Assembly (NCBI GenBank): GCA_034658655.1
Contig: JAYEFQ010000008.1
Span: 1-27,425 of the forward strand
Source: JAQIBY01 sp034658655
Lineage (GTDB): Bacteria; Bacteroidota; Bacteroidia; Bacteroidales; ML635J-15
DNA length: 27,425 nucleotides
Direction: 5' to 3'
The position numbers and the translations under genes are program-made. Under the pieces are notes generated by a model. The model was not told the DNA's origin. It saw only the letters and a program-made list of their open reading frames with translations, and ran no database searches. Shown here piece by piece: positions 1 through 6,740 of this stretch; position 1 is the first letter of the stretch, and each line of letters opens with the position of its first letter.

Positions 1-317
1 TCATGAAGTTTTTACAAACTCATACGAACTGCCCTCCCCCTCCCATATAGATACAAGCAATAAAAATTGTTAAAATGCAACGGGTTTTGTTGATGTGTGG
101 TATAACTTTTTATGCATCCCAACACTACTATTGAAAAAATATGCCTGTTTCCTATGAGCACTTTTTTTTGATTTGAAAAAGCCGTTGATTATTGATAAGC
201 TAAAAACATATAAAATTAAACGTGTTCGTTTTAATTTGCAAAATCAGGCATAGAACCAATAATCTCCTTAAACATCTGAATTTTTATGAGTTATTAACAA
301 ATTATTTGTTCATAAGG
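1..317. other. Intergenic region upstream of the ribosomal operon; no gene seen
   Basis: No convincing reading frame or RNA gene is visible on either strand here. The stretch is AT-rich. A hairpin can be drawn at 213-237: AAACG at 218-222 and CGTTT at 227-231 close a TGTT loop, and the stem extends through AAATT/AATTT with one bulged T. It has no U-run after it, so it is not a clear terminator. The window probably starts inside the spacer between an unseen gene and rplM. Confidence 0.5.
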
Positions 318-349
318 TTTGTTGATATCAATAATTCATTGTACTTTTG
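318..349 (+). promoter_or_regulatory. Bacteroidota-type promoter of the rplM operon
   Basis: TTTG at 318-321 (the -33 box) and TACTTTTG at 342-349 (matching the TAnnTTTG -7 box) are separated by 20 bases, which is the expected spacing for the phylum's housekeeping sigma factor. Transcription would begin near 354-356. A short hairpin follows at once (CCGTT 354-358, AACGG 364-368), so it would lie at the very 5' end of the mRNA. Confidence 0.8.
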
Positions 350-353
350 CAGT

Positions 354-368
354 CCGTTTGGTCAACGG
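354..368 (+). promoter_or_regulatory. Hairpin at the 5' end of the rplM leader
   Basis: CCGTT (354-358) pairs perfectly with AACGG (364-368) across a 5-base loop, at the predicted transcript start and about 40 bases before the rplM start codon. L13 operons in other bacteria have autoregulatory leader RNAs, so this could be an L13 binding site. That role is inference: only a 5-bp stem is visible. Confidence 0.3.
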
Positions 369-408
369 TACTTGTAAATAGTTGAATATTAATGAAAAAG
401 AGAACATT

Positions 409-864
409 GTGGATACTTTAAGTTACAAAACAAAGTCAGAAAACAGTGAATCCGTTCAAAAAGAATGGTTTGTTGTTGATGCTACAGATCAAGTGCTTGG
501 GCGACTTGCATCAAAAATTGCAATTGTCCTTCGTGGTAAACATAAACCAGGCTTTACCCCGCATGTAGATTGTGGCGATAACGTAATTGTTATCAATGCT
601 GAGAAGATTCGTTTGACAGGTAAGAAAATGACCGACAAAGTTTATATCCGTCATACTGGATATCCTGGAGGACAGCGTACAACTTCTCCTGAAGAGTTGC
701 TTAGAAAGCAACCACATAAAGTTGTGGAAATGGCTGTAAAAGGAATGTTGCCAAATAACCGTTTAAGCAAAAAGATTTTTAATAATCTTTATGTTTATGT
801 TGGCTCAGAACATGATCAGAGTGCACAAAAACCAAAAAATCTTGATTTAAATACTATTAAGTAA
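409..864 (+). CDS. rplM: 50S ribosomal protein L13 (uL13)
   Basis: L13 is an early-assembling protein of the large ribosomal subunit. The product is 151 residues and carries family sequence such as WFVVDATDQVLGRLAS, LRGKHKPGFTPHVDCGD and YIRHTGYPGGQR. The reading frame stays open back to a TTG at 382, but I chose GTG at 409: it gives an N-terminus beginning MDTLSYKT, the form I know from other Bacteroidota L13 proteins, and the usual length. No Shine-Dalgarno sequence is visible, as is common in this phylum. The gene is first in the operon, lies just after a strong promoter, and ends five bases before rpsI. The L13-S9 pairing is near-universal in bacteria. Confidence 0.95.
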   Translation: MDTLSYKTKSENSESVQKEWFVVDATDQVLGRLASKIAIVLRGKHKPGFTPHVDCGDNVIVINAEKIRLTGKKMTDKVYIRHTGYPGGQRTTSPEELLRKQPHKVVEMAVKGMLPNNRLSKKIFNNLYVYVGSEHDQSAQKPKNLDLNTIK

Positions 865-869
865 AACTT

Positions 870-1256
870 ATGGATACAATTATCACAGTAGGACGTAGAA
901 AAGCCGCTGTCGCCAGAGTATATCTGAGTGAGGGAAAAGGTAATATTACTATTAATAATCGTAAGTTTGAAGAATACTTCACGGTGCCACAACTTCAAAA
1001 AGTGGTTAATAAAAGTCTTGAAGTAACTGAGAACATGGGTAAATTTGACATCAAAACCATAATAGATGGTGGTGGTATAAGTGGGCAAGCTGATGCTTTG
1101 GCACTTGGTATTGCCAGAGCTTTGGTTAAATTAGATGAAGAGAATCGTGCGCTGCTTAAGCCCTACGGACTCTTAACACGTGACCCACGAGTTATTGAGC
1201 GTAAAAAACCCGGACAGAAAAAGGCTCGTAAGAAATTTCAATTTAGTAAACGTTAA
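870..1256 (+). CDS. rpsI: 30S ribosomal protein S9 (uS9)
   Basis: S9 belongs to the small subunit, and its C-terminal tail reaches the P-site tRNA. The 128-residue product has the family N-terminus (VGRRKAAVARVYLSEGKG), the central GGGISGQADALALGIARAL segment, and the C-terminal TRDPRVIERKKPGQKKARKK stretch ending in the basic FSKR tail that contacts tRNA. The ATG lies five bases after the rplM stop, so the two genes are co-transcribed from the promoter at 318-349. Length and motifs are normal for the family. Confidence 0.97.
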   Translation: MDTIITVGRRKAAVARVYLSEGKGNITINNRKFEEYFTVPQLQKVVNKSLEVTENMGKFDIKTIIDGGGISGQADALALGIARALVKLDEENRALLKPYGLLTRDPRVIERKKPGQKKARKKFQFSKR

Positions 1257-1294
1257 TATTGCTGCTTAGCAAATAGCGTTGTTTAGTATCTAAA

Positions 1295-1360
1295 TTGCTG
1301 GGACTCCAAAGAGGCTACCCGGTGGTTGAGAAAACAGAATGTAAACAAAATTTTAAAATT
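1295..1360 (+). promoter_or_regulatory. Putative structured leader of rpsB
   Basis: The 104-base gap between rpsI and rpsB contains a GC-richer island in AT-rich surroundings. CTGGG (1298-1302) can pair with CCCGG (1318-1322, one G-U pair), and inside it CTC (1304-1306) can pair with GAG (1311-1313) around a CAAA loop. The conserved-looking GGTGGTTGAG follows. S2 autoregulates rpsB-tsf through mRNA leaders in proteobacteria; an analogous role here is inference. The frame is also open from TTG 1295, but the extra 22 residues do not resemble S2. Confidence 0.45.
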
Positions 1361-2161
1361 ATGCCAAGAACAAATTTCAATGAATTATTAGAAGCTGGTG
1401 TTCATTTTGGACACCTGAAACGTAAATGGAATCCCAACATGGCTCCTTATATTTTTATGGAGCGCAACGGTATCCACATTCTTGACCTGCACAAAACAGT
1501 TGTCAAAGTTGATGAAGCTGCAAATGCCATCAAACAAATTGCAAAATCAGGTCGGAAAATTCTCTTCGTTGCCACAAAAAAACAAGCGAAAGACATTGTT
1601 GCGGAGCGTGTAAAAGAAATCGGTATGCCTTATATTACCGAGCGTTGGGCAGGTGGAATGTTGACAAACTTTCCTACAATTCGCCGTGCTGTAAAACGTA
1701 TGAACTCCATTGATAAAATGTTGACAGACGGAACACTTGCTAATTTGTCAAAACGTGAACGTTTGCAAATTGAACGTCAACGTGCAAAACTTGAAAAAAC
1801 ATTGGGTAGTATTGCTGATTTGAACAGACTCCCAGCTGCTATTTTTGTTGTTGATGTATCTAAAGAACATATTGCTGTGCGTGAAGCACAAAAACTCAAT
1901 ATCCCTGTATTTGCTATGGTTGATACGAATTCAAACCCAATCGGTGTTGATTTCCCAGTTCCTGCAAATGATGATGCAGTTAAATCAATCGATTTGATTG
2001 TAAGCAATATGTGCGAAGCAATTAATGAAGGAATGGAAGAACGCAAAGCTGATAAAGAAATGGCTGAAAAACAGGAGAAAAAAGCACAGACAAAAAAGTC
2101 TGCCGCAAAAGAAAATCCTGAACAAGAAGAAACTGCTAAAAGCAAAGCGAAAGAATCATAA
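1361..2161 (+). CDS. rpsB: 30S ribosomal protein S2 (uS2)
   Basis: S2 is a late-assembling small-subunit protein. The start at ATG 1361 gives MPRTNFNELLEAGVHFGHL, the expected S2 N-terminus; a longer frame from TTG 1295 would run through the leader RNA and is rejected. The product is 266 residues. Family motifs include KRKWNPNMAPYIF, ERWAGGMLTNFPTIRRAVKR, and the late segment IPVFAMVDTNSNPIGVDFPV. The last roughly 35 residues are a low-complexity Lys/Glu/Ala tail, a common lineage-specific extension. rpsB is followed after 28 bases by tsf, the standard pairing. Confidence 0.96.
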   Translation: MPRTNFNELLEAGVHFGHLKRKWNPNMAPYIFMERNGIHILDLHKTVVKVDEAANAIKQIAKSGRKILFVATKKQAKDIVAERVKEIGMPYITERWAGGMLTNFPTIRRAVKRMNSIDKMLTDGTLANLSKRERLQIERQRAKLEKTLGSIADLNRLPAAIFVVDVSKEHIAVREAQKLNIPVFAMVDTNSNPIGVDFPVPANDDAVKSIDLIVSNMCEAINEGMEERKADKEMAEKQEKKAQTKKSAAKENPEQEETAKSKAKES

Positions 2162-2189
2162 AATATTAATACCTTAAAAATATTATATA

Positions 2190-3017
2190 ATGGCTAAAAT
2201 AACTGCCGCAGAAGTAAGTAAACTGCGTAAAATAACCGGAGCCGGAATGATGGATTGTAAAAAAGCCCTCGTTGAAGCTGACGGTGATTTTGAAAAAGCT
2301 CAGGAAATAATTCGCGAACGCGGACAAGCAATTGCTAATAAACGTTCAGATCGTGAAGCGACCGAAGGCGCTGTAATTGCAAAAACTACCGAAGATCATA
2401 AATTTGGTGTTGTAGTATGCTTGAATTGCGAAACTGATTTCGTTGCTAAAAATGATGATTTCGTTAATTTTGCTCATAAAATTACAGATATTGCAATCGA
2501 TAAGAAACCTGAAAACATTGATGCTTTGAAAGCAGTTGAAGTTGAAGGTGGAACGCTCGAAGAAATGATTGTTAGACAATCTGGTGTAACCGGTGAAAAA
2601 GTGGATTTGAGTTTTTACGAAAAACTTGAAGCTCCTTATGTTGATGCTTATATCCATATGGGAAATAAAATCGGTACAATTGTAGCAACAAATCAAACTG
2701 CTGATTCTGAGGTTGTTCGCAACGTTGCTATGCAAGTGGCTGCTATGAACCCAATTGCTGTTGACGAAAGCCGTGTTTCACAAGAAGTGAAAGATAAAGA
2801 ATTTGAAATCGGACGTCAACAAGCCGTGAACGAAGGCAAACCAGAAGCAATTATTGATAAAATTGCTACCGGTAAACTTGGTAAATTTATGAAAGAAAAC
2901 ACTTTGTTAAATCAACCATTTGTGCGTGATAATAAAGTGACTATCAAACAATATTTGCAACAGCAAGATAAAGATCTTACTGTCGTTGAATTTAAACGTT
3001 TGTCATTAACTGAGTAA
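2190..3017 (+). CDS. tsf: Translation elongation factor Ts
   Basis: EF-Ts is the cytoplasmic nucleotide-exchange factor that releases GDP from EF-Tu. The 275-residue product begins with the UBA-like N-terminal domain (KLRKITGAGMMDCKKALVEA, about residues 11-30). It carries the signature TDFVAKN at residues 82-88, which inserts into EF-Tu in characterised homologues, followed by the core dimerisation region. Length is normal. The ATG sits 28 bases after rpsB. A strong hairpin with a T-run lies just downstream (3042-3073), so this gene probably closes the ribosomal transcript, with some read-through to pyrH possible. Confidence 0.97.
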   Translation: MAKITAAEVSKLRKITGAGMMDCKKALVEADGDFEKAQEIIRERGQAIANKRSDREATEGAVIAKTTEDHKFGVVVCLNCETDFVAKNDDFVNFAHKITDIAIDKKPENIDALKAVEVEGGTLEEMIVRQSGVTGEKVDLSFYEKLEAPYVDAYIHMGNKIGTIVATNQTADSEVVRNVAMQVAAMNPIAVDESRVSQEVKDKEFEIGRQQAVNEGKPEAIIDKIATGKLGKFMKENTLLNQPFVRDNKVTIKQYLQQQDKDLTVVEFKRLSLTE

Positions 3018-3041
3018 TATTCTCAGAAAAAAAATATTTAG

Positions 3042-3073
3042 AAAGAGAGCTCGAAAACGGGTTCTTTTTTTTT
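3042..3073 (+). terminator. Intrinsic terminator after tsf
   Basis: AAAGAGAGCTCG (3042-3053) pairs along its whole length, including G-U pairs, with the stretch 3058-3069 around an AAAA loop. The T-run extends to 3073. Stem plus T-run directly after tsf fits a rho-independent terminator and separates the ribosomal genes from pyrH-frr. No clear TTTG/TAnnTTTG promoter for pyrH is visible in the remaining 24 bases, so pyrH may depend on partial read-through. Confidence 0.75.
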
Positions 3074-3097
3074 ATCTTTATTTCAAAATTTATTTAC

Positions 3098-3814
3098 ATG
3101 AAATATCAACGTGTATTATTGAAATTGTCCGGAGAATCACTCATGGGAGATCAACAATCCGGAATTTGCAGTGAACGTTTATCTCAGTATGTTGCTGAAA
3201 TTGCAGCATTGCAAGAAACCGGTGTACAAATTGGAATTGTAATTGGTGGCGGAAATATTTTTCGAGGACTATCCGGTGTTAGCGATGGTTTTGATCGTAC
3301 AACCGGTGATCAAATGGGCATGTTGGCGACAACGATTAATTCTCTTGCACTCCGCTCAGGTTTAGAAATAGCAGGTGTTAAATCGCGTTTATTTACTGCT
3401 ACAGAAATGAATGCGGTTGGCGAGCGGTTTCATGCAAAATCAGCAATCCGTGCTATGCAAAGCGGTTTTGTTGTGATTCTGTCAGGCGGTACGGGGAATC
3501 CTTATTTTTCAACCGATACAGCGTCTGCCCTACGCGCACTTGAAACTCAATGCGATGTCTTTTTAAAAGGGACACGTGTTGATGGAGTGTATAGTAGTGA
3601 CCCTGAAAAAGATCCAAATGCAATAAAGTATGAGAAAATTAGTTTTGCTGATGCATATGAAAAACAGTTGAAAATTATGGATATGACTGCTTTTACGCTC
3701 TGTCAGGAAAACAACCTACCAGTCGTTGTGTTTGATATGAATACACCTGGAAACTTAAAAGCAGTAATTTCTGATGAAAATGTTGGGACATTAATTAAGA
3801 ATAATATAAATTAG
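3098..3814 (+). CDS. pyrH: UMP kinase
   Basis: This cytoplasmic enzyme phosphorylates UMP to UDP with ATP, in pyrimidine nucleotide synthesis. The 238-residue product is an amino-acid-kinase-fold protein: KLSGE at residues 9-13 (phosphate loop), GGGNIFRG at 50-57, DQMGMLAT at 71-78 and GTGNPYFSTDTA from 131 are all UMP-kinase motifs. The bacterial enzyme is a hexamer unrelated to eukaryotic UMP/CMP kinases. It sits between the tsf terminator and frr, the widely conserved tsf-pyrH-frr order. The ATG at 3098 gives the typical N-terminus (MKYQRVLLKLSGE). Confidence 0.97.
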   Translation: MKYQRVLLKLSGESLMGDQQSGICSERLSQYVAEIAALQETGVQIGIVIGGGNIFRGLSGVSDGFDRTTGDQMGMLATTINSLALRSGLEIAGVKSRLFTATEMNAVGERFHAKSAIRAMQSGFVVILSGGTGNPYFSTDTASALRALETQCDVFLKGTRVDGVYSSDPEKDPNAIKYEKISFADAYEKQLKIMDMTAFTLCQENNLPVVVFDMNTPGNLKAVISDENVGTLIKNNIN

Positions 3815-3835
3815 CAGGATAAAATTTTAGAAACT

Positions 3836-4399
3836 ATGGAAGACGAAGCCAAGTTAGTTCTTGAGACAACAAAAGAAGGAATGATAGATGGGATCAAACA
3901 TCTTGAAAAAGAGTATGTTCAAATTCGTGCTGGTAAATCGGATGTAAGGATACTTGATGATATTAAGATTGACTACTATGGAACCATGACACCGCTGTCA
4001 CAGGCGTCTAATGTTTCAGCTCCAGATGCAAAAACCATTATGATACAGCCATGGGATAAATCCTTAATTGCTGCCATTGAGAAAGCAATTATGGTTGCTA
4101 ACCTTGGGTTTACTCCTGCAAATAATGGGGAAATCATTCGAATTTCTATTCCTCCATTAACCGAAGAGCGTCGTCGTGAGCTAGTAAAACGGGCAAAAGA
4201 AGTTGCTGAAAATGCAAAAGTTAGCATTCGCGGACAAAGACGTTCAGCCAATGACGAGCTGAAAAAAATGCAAAAAGAAGGACTTTCCGAAGATAATGTT
4301 AAAGATTATCAGGATAATGTTCAAAACCTCCACGATAAATACATCAAAGAAGTGGATGATATGGCAAAATTCAAGGAAGATGATATTATGATAATATAA
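3836..4399 (+). CDS. frr: Ribosome recycling factor
   Basis: With EF-G this factor splits post-termination ribosomes. The 187-residue product shows the RRF features: an N-terminal helix with the IRAGKSDVRILDDIKIDYYG segment, PLSQASNVSAPDAKTIMIQPWD, the hinge region near NNGEIIRISIPPLTEERRREL, and a charged C-terminal helix of the three-helix bundle. The start MEDEAKLVL is usual in Bacteroidota. It follows pyrH by 21 bases and is very likely co-transcribed with it. A long-loop hairpin overlapping and following the stop codon may end the transcript. Confidence 0.97.
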   Translation: MEDEAKLVLETTKEGMIDGIKHLEKEYVQIRAGKSDVRILDDIKIDYYGTMTPLSQASNVSAPDAKTIMIQPWDKSLIAAIEKAIMVANLGFTPANNGEIIRISIPPLTEERRRELVKRAKEVAENAKVSIRGQRRSANDELKKMQKEGLSEDNVKDYQDNVQNLHDKYIKEVDDMAKFKEDDIMII

Positions 4400-4438
4400 G
4401 TTAGTTGAAAAATATGAAAAACAAAAACAACTAATTTT
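4398..4438 (+). terminator. Possible weak terminator after frr
   Basis: TTAGTTG (4401-4407) and CAACTAA (4428-4434) are a perfect inverted repeat. The stem can be extended by three pairs into the frr stop codon on one side and the TTTT run (4435-4438) on the other. The 20-base A-rich loop is long for an intrinsic terminator, so the call is tentative. Confidence 0.4.
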
Positions 4439-4461
4439 CCTAATCATCATTTTGATAGCGG

Positions 4462-4494
4462 TTTGATATAAGAATCAAGCTTTAGCTATATTTG
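4462..4494 (+). promoter_or_regulatory. Bacteroidota-type promoter for the gene at 4539
   Basis: TTTG (4462-4465) and TATATTTG (4487-4494) fit the -33/-7 consensus with a 21-base spacer, 44 bases ahead of the start codon at 4539. The downstream gene therefore has its own promoter and is not part of the pyrH-frr transcript. Confidence 0.7.
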
Positions 4495-4538
4495 TTTTTC
4501 TTGTTTATTTGCGCCATATTTGATAAAGGCATAAAATT

Positions 4539-5663
4539 ATGCATAAAATCAATTTATTCTTACTGATATTGCTTACTTTGATTTGCCTGCTAATTTTCAA
4601 GGTAGGTGAGGCACAAACTCGTGATATTTACAGATTATCACAAGGAGAAAAGTACGCAAACCCATCTTTGATTGTGAATTACAATCCGTTATTTTTTATA
4701 TCCGTTCATGCACAGCCTTCTCATGATATTAACCTGTCCTGGTGGAATTACAATAGGCGTCTTAAGTTTTTGAAATTTCAGACAGGCTTGTTTACGGCCA
4801 ATAAAGACATTGATAATTATTTGTTTTATGGCGGAATTGGCTTAAGGGTTCCTCTGACATTTATTTTTACCGGAAGGTGGATAGAACATCCTGGTCTTTT
4901 TATTTCCCCTTACTTTGATTATATGCCCGTTGAAAACACCTGGAATTCAGGCGTATCTCTTGAATTTAAAACAAATACTCTGGTCGGCGATAAGTTCGGA
5001 GTATCTGGTCATGCATTTTTAAAGTTTGCACGGCTTTCTTACCTGAATTCCTGGTATGTGGGAGGGGGTGTTGGATTGGGAATTGGAAAAACAAAACGAA
5101 TGGCGGTTCGCAAACCAGTGTTGTATTTTTATGCAGCCGATAGCATTCGTATCAATGTGAAATTGCACTTTGATGGGGAATTGACCGCAACATGGCCACC
5201 ATATCCTGATAAGGGCTGGGAAGTTTTGATTACTCCTAAAAATGGCATAGTTGATTTGCTGGAAGGTTACACCTACGATTACTTGTTTTGGGAAGGAGAC
5301 TATGATCTTGATACAGATAGTTTAAAAACCGGTTTTGTGGTTGATAAAGAAGAATTGCCTAAGTTTTTTCGTGAGAAATTGCAGCAAATTGGCTTTAATG
5401 CCCGCGAGCAAAATGATTTCATTACATACTGGTTTCCTGTGTTAACAGCAGAAAAATACCTGATATATTTTATGCAGAATCAGGATTGCAAACGAATTGC
5501 AGAGTATGAGTTTTCAAAAAAGCCAGATAGCTTTATTCGATTGATTTGCTTGTTTAAACCTGTGCATGAAACTCCTGAGGGTTTCCGGCAACAAAAGCTC
5601 ATCCCTAGTGAACGAGAAGGGTTTACCATTGTAGAATGGGGTGGTGTGGAATTATCAAATTGA
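4539..5663 (+). CDS. Secreted beta-rich protein with a conserved C-terminal domain of unknown function
   Basis: The 374-residue product starts with a signal peptide (hydrophobic residues 5-21, likely cleaved after GEA at 23-25), so it enters the periplasm or outer membrane. Residues 40-185 are rich in alternating aromatic/hydrophobic strands with glycine (YGGIGLRVP, WYVGGGVGLGIG), like a small outer-membrane beta-barrel or beta-sandwich. Residues 190-370 form a separate domain: KPVLYFY (192-198), GELTATWPPYPDKGW, LFWEG (249-253), an EELPKFFREKLQQIGF helix, YWFP, and VEWGG (365-369). I recognise this pattern from uncharacterised proteins in several phyla but know no function. It has its own promoter. 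Orthology and activity are unknown. Confidence 0.75.
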   Translation: MHKINLFLLILLTLICLLIFKVGEAQTRDIYRLSQGEKYANPSLIVNYNPLFFISVHAQPSHDINLSWWNYNRRLKFLKFQTGLFTANKDIDNYLFYGGIGLRVPLTFIFTGRWIEHPGLFISPYFDYMPVENTWNSGVSLEFKTNTLVGDKFGVSGHAFLKFARLSYLNSWYVGGGVGLGIGKTKRMAVRKPVLYFYAADSIRINVKLHFDGELTATWPPYPDKGWEVLITPKNGIVDLLEGYTYDYLFWEGDYDLDTDSLKTGFVVDKEELPKFFREKLQQIGFNAREQNDFITYWFPVLTAEKYLIYFMQNQDCKRIAEYEFSKKPDSFIRLICLFKPVHETPEGFRQQKLIPSEREGFTIVEWGGVELSN

Positions 5664-5781
5664 AGTTTCATTTATAGTATTTTTGTAAGTGCGAAAGACA
5701 GGAAAAGGGGTTTATATCGGCAACTGATTATTATTTTAGCTAAAAATACGCTTGTGGAAACCACAAAATGTAAGTGATATC

Positions 5782-5859
5782 ATTTATTAATCAAAATTGC
5801 AAGTATAATGCCGACGTAAATTCAACACCGATAGGCGTAGCATATCGGTAGTTTTGAAA
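5782..5859. repeat. Interspersed hairpin repeat, copy 1
   Basis: About 78 bases here match 24300-24387 at all but roughly seven positions, apart from one 10-base insertion in the other copy. Near the right end is a hairpin: ACCGATA (5827-5833) and TATCGGT (5843-5849) pair perfectly around GGCGTAGCA. Both copies have the same orientation and lie in spacers. The shape suggests a REP-like extragenic element. No encoded transposase is seen. Confidence 0.75.
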
Positions 5860-5912
5860 TTTCATATCCATAAAAATACTCAATCATTAATTCCAATCAA
5901 AAGAATGATTAA

Positions 5913-6023
5913 AATTATTTGATTAAGGTTTTTCCAAATATACAAGCTTTATTGGGACACAAGAGCTCAAAAACAACAGTGTTACGAAAATCTAACGGTG
6001 AAAAACCAAAAAGCCTGTCTTGA
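5913..6023 (+). pseudogene. C-terminal remnant of a tyrosine recombinase (integrase)
   Basis: An open stretch of 36 codons between a stop at 5910-5912 and TGA at 6021-6023 encodes IQALLGHKSSKTT (5940-5978). This is the box II region of tyrosine recombinases, where LGHxSxxTT carries the second conserved histidine and precedes the catalytic Tyr by about ten residues. After KTT the sequence stops resembling the family: the expected xxYTHV with the nucleophile Tyr is absent. The conserved upstream Arg region is also missing, and there is no start codon. It is therefore a dead fragment left by a mobile element or integron-type gene. The match is from motif recognition only. Confidence 0.55.
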
Positions 6024-6101
6024 TTTTGTTTCTGGAAGCTATTCTTCCCACCTCTTGCGACAATGTTAATAAGTAGTTGAAAATAAGAGACTGAAATATT
6101 G

Positions 6102-6135
6102 TTTGGAAAATAAAACTTTGACTATTTTTGTCAAA
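6102..6135 (+). promoter_or_regulatory. Promoter with overlapping palindromic operator of the toxin-antitoxin operon
   Basis: TATTTTTG (6123-6130) fits the -7 box. A TTTG at 6102-6105 is the nearest -33 candidate (17-base spacer, a little short; TTG at 6099-6101 would give 21). TTTGAC (6117-6122) and GTCAAA (6130-6135) form a perfect inverted repeat spaced by seven bases and centred on the -7 box. The antitoxin encoded 15 bases downstream has an XRE-type HTH, so this is a plausible autorepression site. The regulatory role is inference. Confidence 0.6.
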
Positions 6136-6149
6136 ACGATAGATTTAAA

Positions 6150-6740
6150 ATGCAGAATATTGGAGAATTAATACGGATGTTAAGAGGAAAAGAAGGATAC
6201 CCTTTAAGAAAGGTTGCCGCTTTTTTGGACATAGACCAAGCAGTGCTAAGTAAAATTGAACGAGGACAAAGAAAGCTGAGCAAAGAACAAGTGATAAAAC
6301 TGTCTGACTTTTTTAATTACAATGAAAAGGAGATGCTAATTACTTTTTTTAGCGACCAAATAATATATGAGATAGGTAATGAAGAATATGCAAAAGAAGC
6401 ATTGAAAGTTGCAGAGCAGAAAATTGAATATAAAGTATTTAAGGCATTGGATAGAAATAAAATCATAAAACAAATTAAAAATAAATTAACCCAATTTTCA
6501 AAAGTTAGTAGTGCATGGATATACGGTTCTTTTTCTCGAGAAGATGATATGCCGAAAAGTGATATTGATATTGCGATAAAAACAGATGAAGGTTTTAGTT
6601 ATTTTGATCTTGCTGAAATACAATATCAATTGGAAAAAGAAGTAAATAGAAAAATTGATGTAGGTTTTATTAGCTCTTTTAAACCACACATTCTAAAAAA
6701 TGTTAAACCGGATTTAAAACTTATTTATGAAAGATTATAG
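6150..6740 (+). CDS. XRE-family HTH fused to MNT-type nucleotidyltransferase antitoxin (MntA-like)
   Basis: Antitoxin of a HEPN/MNT toxin-antitoxin pair. Residues 3-58 form an XRE/Cro helix-turn-helix (GELIRMLRGKEGYPLRKVA, then QAVLSKIERGQRKLS). Residues 105-196 form a minimal nucleotidyltransferase: G126-S127, ten residues, then D138-x-D140 is an exact GSX10DXD motif, and D170 (KIDVG) supplies the third metal-binding Asp. Characterised MntA proteins inactivate HepT by transferring AMP units from ATP to a Tyr of the toxin. Many MntA proteins lack a DNA-binding domain; the fused HTH here suggests it also represses its own promoter, where a palindrome covers the -7 box. The stop overlaps the toxin gene by 14 bases. 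All catalytic residues are present. Confidence 0.88.
   Translation: MQNIGELIRMLRGKEGYPLRKVAAFLDIDQAVLSKIERGQRKLSKEQVIKLSDFFNYNEKEMLITFFSDQIIYEIGNEEYAKEALKVAEQKIEYKVFKALDRNKIIKQIKNKLTQFSKVSSAWIYGSFSREDDMPKSDIDIAIKTDEGFSYFDLAEIQYQLEKEVNRKIDVGFISSFKPHILKNVKPDLKLIYERL

Larger units (their letters stand above)
5664..6101. other. Intergenic accessory region: repeat, recombinase remnant, hairpins; no intact gene
   Basis: This stretch has no intact gene. It contains a -7-like box TATTTTTG (5679-5686) without a good -33 box, a hairpin TTGTGG-AAA-CCACAA (5752-5766), the interspersed repeat at 5782-5859, an inverted repeat AATCATT/AATGATT (5882-5910), and the tyrosine-recombinase remnant ending at 6023. 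A TATATTTG box on the minus strand (5935-5942) lies inside the remnant and is probably fortuitous. Confidence 0.6.

Noticed and set aside
382..408. N-terminal extension of rplM from TTG 382
   Set aside because: Adds nine residues not typical of L13; GTG 409 restores the family N-terminus.
1295..1360. N-terminal extension of rpsB from TTG 1295
   Set aside because: The translated residues do not resemble S2 and overlap a GC-rich leader with paired segments.
5935..5942. TATATTTG promoter-like box on the minus strand
   Set aside because: Lies inside the recombinase remnant, with no gene downstream on that strand and no well-spaced -33 box.
5990..6000. Possible attC core (ATCTAAC matches RYYYAAC) after the recombinase relic
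   Set aside because: No matching GTTRRRY partner at a sensible distance; a seven-base match is expected by chance.
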